Below, piece after piece: positions 19,915 through 21,498 of a DNA stretch of 21,498 nt. The notes beneath the pieces are model-generated. The model had not been told where the DNA came from. It did no database searches and saw nothing but the letters and a program-made list of their open reading frames with translations. Numbering within the stretch: the stretch's first letter is position 1; the number at the start of each line of letters is the position of its first letter. The position numbers and the translations under genes are program-made. Location of the stretch: assembly GCA_001399705.1 (NCBI GenBank), contig LJCR01000008.1:1-21498 (forward strand), written 5' to 3'. The DNA comes from Kouleothrix aurantiaca (GTDB lineage: Bacteria; Chloroflexota; Chloroflexia; Chloroflexales; Roseiflexaceae).

Positions 19915-21498
19915 ATGATCAAGCAGTCGTTCAACTGCGACTGGATCGCCGGCCCCAAGCAGAGCGTCTTCGCTAGCTTCGCCGGAACAGCCGCAGACAC
20001 CAAGTCCGTGACGCTGCCGTATGACGCCCTCCGGGATCAGCCGCGGTCAGCCAACAGCACCCAAGGATCGCACACTGCCTACTACCCGGGCGGTCACTTC
20101 GAATACACGAAGACGTTCGACGTGCCTGCCGAGTGGCGCGACAAGACCGTGATCTTGGAATTCGAGGGCGTGTACCGCGACGCGATGGTGTATATCAATG
20201 GCGAGTTTGCCGCACAACGTCCGAGCGGCTACGCCGGCTTCGCCATCAAGGCCGATGCCTACCTGCGCTACGGGCAGCCGAACGCTATCGCGGTGCAGGC
20301 CCGCGCACACGAGGACAGCCGCTGGTATACCGGCGCCGGGATCTACCGCAACACACATATCATCGTGGCCGAGCCCGTTCACATCGCGCTCGACGGCGTG
20401 CGGATCACCACGCCGGACGTCGACGCCGAGCACGCGGTGGTGGCGGTGGCGACGACGCTCGAGAACGACAGCCGGTTCACACGAACTGTCCGCGTCGACA
20501 CGCGCATCATTGGCGCCGACGGCACGGTTGTCGCCAACGGGTCGGCGCCGGTGACGCTGTTCCCGGGCACCAGCGCGGTCAGCCGAGCGCGGCTGTTTGT
20601 GGCGTCGCCAGCGCTGTGGAGCCCTGACTCGCCCGCCTTGTATGACGTGCACACCACGGTCACCGAGGGCGACGACCGGCTCGACGAGGATCGCAGCCGG
20701 TTCGGGATCCGGACGCTGCAACTCGACCCCGTCCATGGTCTGCGGATCAATGGCACGACCATCGACCTGCGCGGCGCATGTGTGCATCACGACAACGGCC
20801 CGCTCGGTTCGGCGGCGATCGCGCGTGCAGAAGAGCGCCGCGTGGAGATCCTCAAGTCGGCCGGGTTCAATGCCATTCGCAGCTCGCACAACCCGCTCAG
20901 CCGCGCCATGCTCGATGCCTGCGACCGGCTGGGCATGCTGGTGATGGACGAGCTCACCGACATCTGGACGGAGGGCAAGTCGGCGTTCGACTACTCGTTG
21001 GCCTTCCCCGAATGGTGGGAGCGCGACCTCGAGGCGATGATCGCGAAGGACTTCAACCACCCAAGCGTGATCATGTACTCGATCGGCAACGAGATCTTCG
21101 AGGTCGGCACCCCGATCGGCTCCTCGTGGGGACGCAAGCTCGCCGAAAAGGCCCGCTGCCTGGACGACACTCGATTCGTCACCAATGCCCTCAACCCGCT
21201 GGTCGCCATGATGGATCGTCTCGGCGAACTGATGGGCGGCGGGAACGCGGATCAGCCGATGGACGTGAACACCATGATCGCGAGCATGGGCGAGATGATG
21301 CGAAAGCTCAGCACCTCCGATCTGGTCACGCAGGCGATGGAGGAATCCGCCGCGGTGCTTGACGTCGTCGGCTTCAACTACGCCGAAACCCGCTACGCGC
21401 TCGACGCCGTGCAGTTCCCCAACCGAATCATTGTGGGCTCAGAGACCTTTCCCGGCCACATCGACGAGCTGTGGCGACTGGTTCGCGCCAATCCGCAC
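19915..21498 (+). CDS. GH2 glycoside hydrolase (beta-galactosidase/glucuronidase-like), partial at right edge
   Basis: A frame open from the ATG at 19915 to the window end, 528 codons with no stop, so the C-terminus is missing. AAGGAAAGGAA lies just upstream. The N-terminal jelly-roll (FEYTKTFDVPAEWRDKTVILEFEGVYRDAMVYINGE, SGYAGF, YTGAGIYRNTHI) is followed by an immunoglobulin-like domain ending SPALWSPDSPALYDVHT, then the TIM barrel. The barrel contains LRGACVHHDNG, IRSSHNPLSRAMLDACDRLGMLVMDE (GH2 signature), the acid/base Glu393 in SIGNEIFE and the probable nucleophile Glu510 in VGSETFPG. No signal peptide is visible, so it is likely cytoplasmic. Exact specificity (galactoside, glucuronide, mannoside) cannot be given. 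Codons end in G or C more often than in the minus-strand operon. Confidence 0.93.
   Translation, partial: MIKQSFNCDWIAGPKQSVFASFAGTAADTKSVTLPYDALRDQPRSANSTQGSHTAYYPGGHFEYTKTFDVPAEWRDKTVILEFEGVYRDAMVYINGEFAAQRPSGYAGFAIKADAYLRYGQPNAIAVQARAHEDSRWYTGAGIYRNTHIIVAEPVHIALDGVRITTPDVDAEHAVVAVATTLENDSRFTRTVRVDTRIIGADGTVVANGSAPVTLFPGTSAVSRARLFVASPALWSPDSPALYDVHTTVTEGDDRLDEDRSRFGIRTLQLDPVHGLRINGTTIDLRGACVHHDNGPLGSAAIARAEERRVEILKSAGFNAIRSSHNPLSRAMLDACDRLGMLVMDELTDIWTEGKSAFDYSLAFPEWWERDLEAMIAKDFNHPSVIMYSIGNEIFEVGTPIGSSWGRKLAEKARCLDDTRFVTNALNPLVAMMDRLGELMGGGNADQPMDVNTMIASMGEMMRKLSTSDLVTQAMEESAAVLDVVGFNYAETRYALDAVQFPNRIIVGSETFPGHIDELWRLVRANPH

Noticed and set aside
20047..21060. A 337-residue minus-strand open frame
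   Set aside because: It lies fully antisense to the GH2 gene, whose domain order and catalytic motifs are clear. The frame is a by-product of G/C-rich third codon positions.

Overview
The window most likely comes from a Chloroflexota bacterium (Chloroflexia- or Anaerolineae-like). This is inferred from style, not from a marker gene: moderately GC-rich DNA, lipoproteins with long Ala/Thr/Pro linkers after the lipobox, a stand-alone BTAD/SARP-type activator, and a ROK kinase, a ManA and GH proteins that resemble Chloroflexota families. No rRNA, tRNA, CRISPR array or complete autonomous transposase was seen.

Most of the window (about 377-16226) is one long minus-strand gene series. In transcription order it holds: a family 5 solute-binding lipoprotein (14154-16226), a small transposon-like element, two Dpp/Opp-type permeases (12928-13911 and 11671-12897), a cytoplasmic GH32 (10212-11642), an exported GH32 lipoprotein (7998-10151), two Dpp/Opp ATPases (6811-7884 and 5751-6830), a class I mannose-6-phosphate isomerase (4418-5512), a GH172/DUF2961 enzyme (2605-4227), a third GH32 (1114-2559) and a broken ROK fructokinase (377-1020). 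Three GH32 beta-fructosidases, a GH172 enzyme (a family with alpha-fructofuranosidase and difructose-dianhydride activity), a fructokinase relic and an F6P/M6P isomerase point to uptake and breakdown of fructans or difructose anhydrides through a peptide-type ABC importer.

Upstream lie a small hypothetical gene (16441-16716), a BTAD-type activator (16832-17644) and a LacI-type repressor (17830-18861), all on the minus strand. Near-identical palindromes of the form TAATnCGnATTA occur in front of the binding-protein gene, the BTAD gene and, twice, the lacI gene. They define a likely local LacI regulon with autoregulation.

Divergent from lacI, on the plus strand, is a separate module: a TetR regulator (19166-19822) with a good sigma-70-like promoter and an overlapping palindrome, followed by a GH2 glycosidase that runs off the right end (19915-21498).

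The locus shows decay and rearrangement. The fructokinase is frameshifted by a 5-bp tandem duplication and lacks its C-terminus. The last ~70 residues of a cyclase (kynurenine-formamidase-like) gene lie in frame in front of manA. A 163-bp MITE-like element with 14-bp terminal inverted repeats, a 9-bp target duplication and a perfect 37-bp internal stem sits 2 bp past the binding-protein stop codon. The first ~376 bases hold no gene that can be supported.
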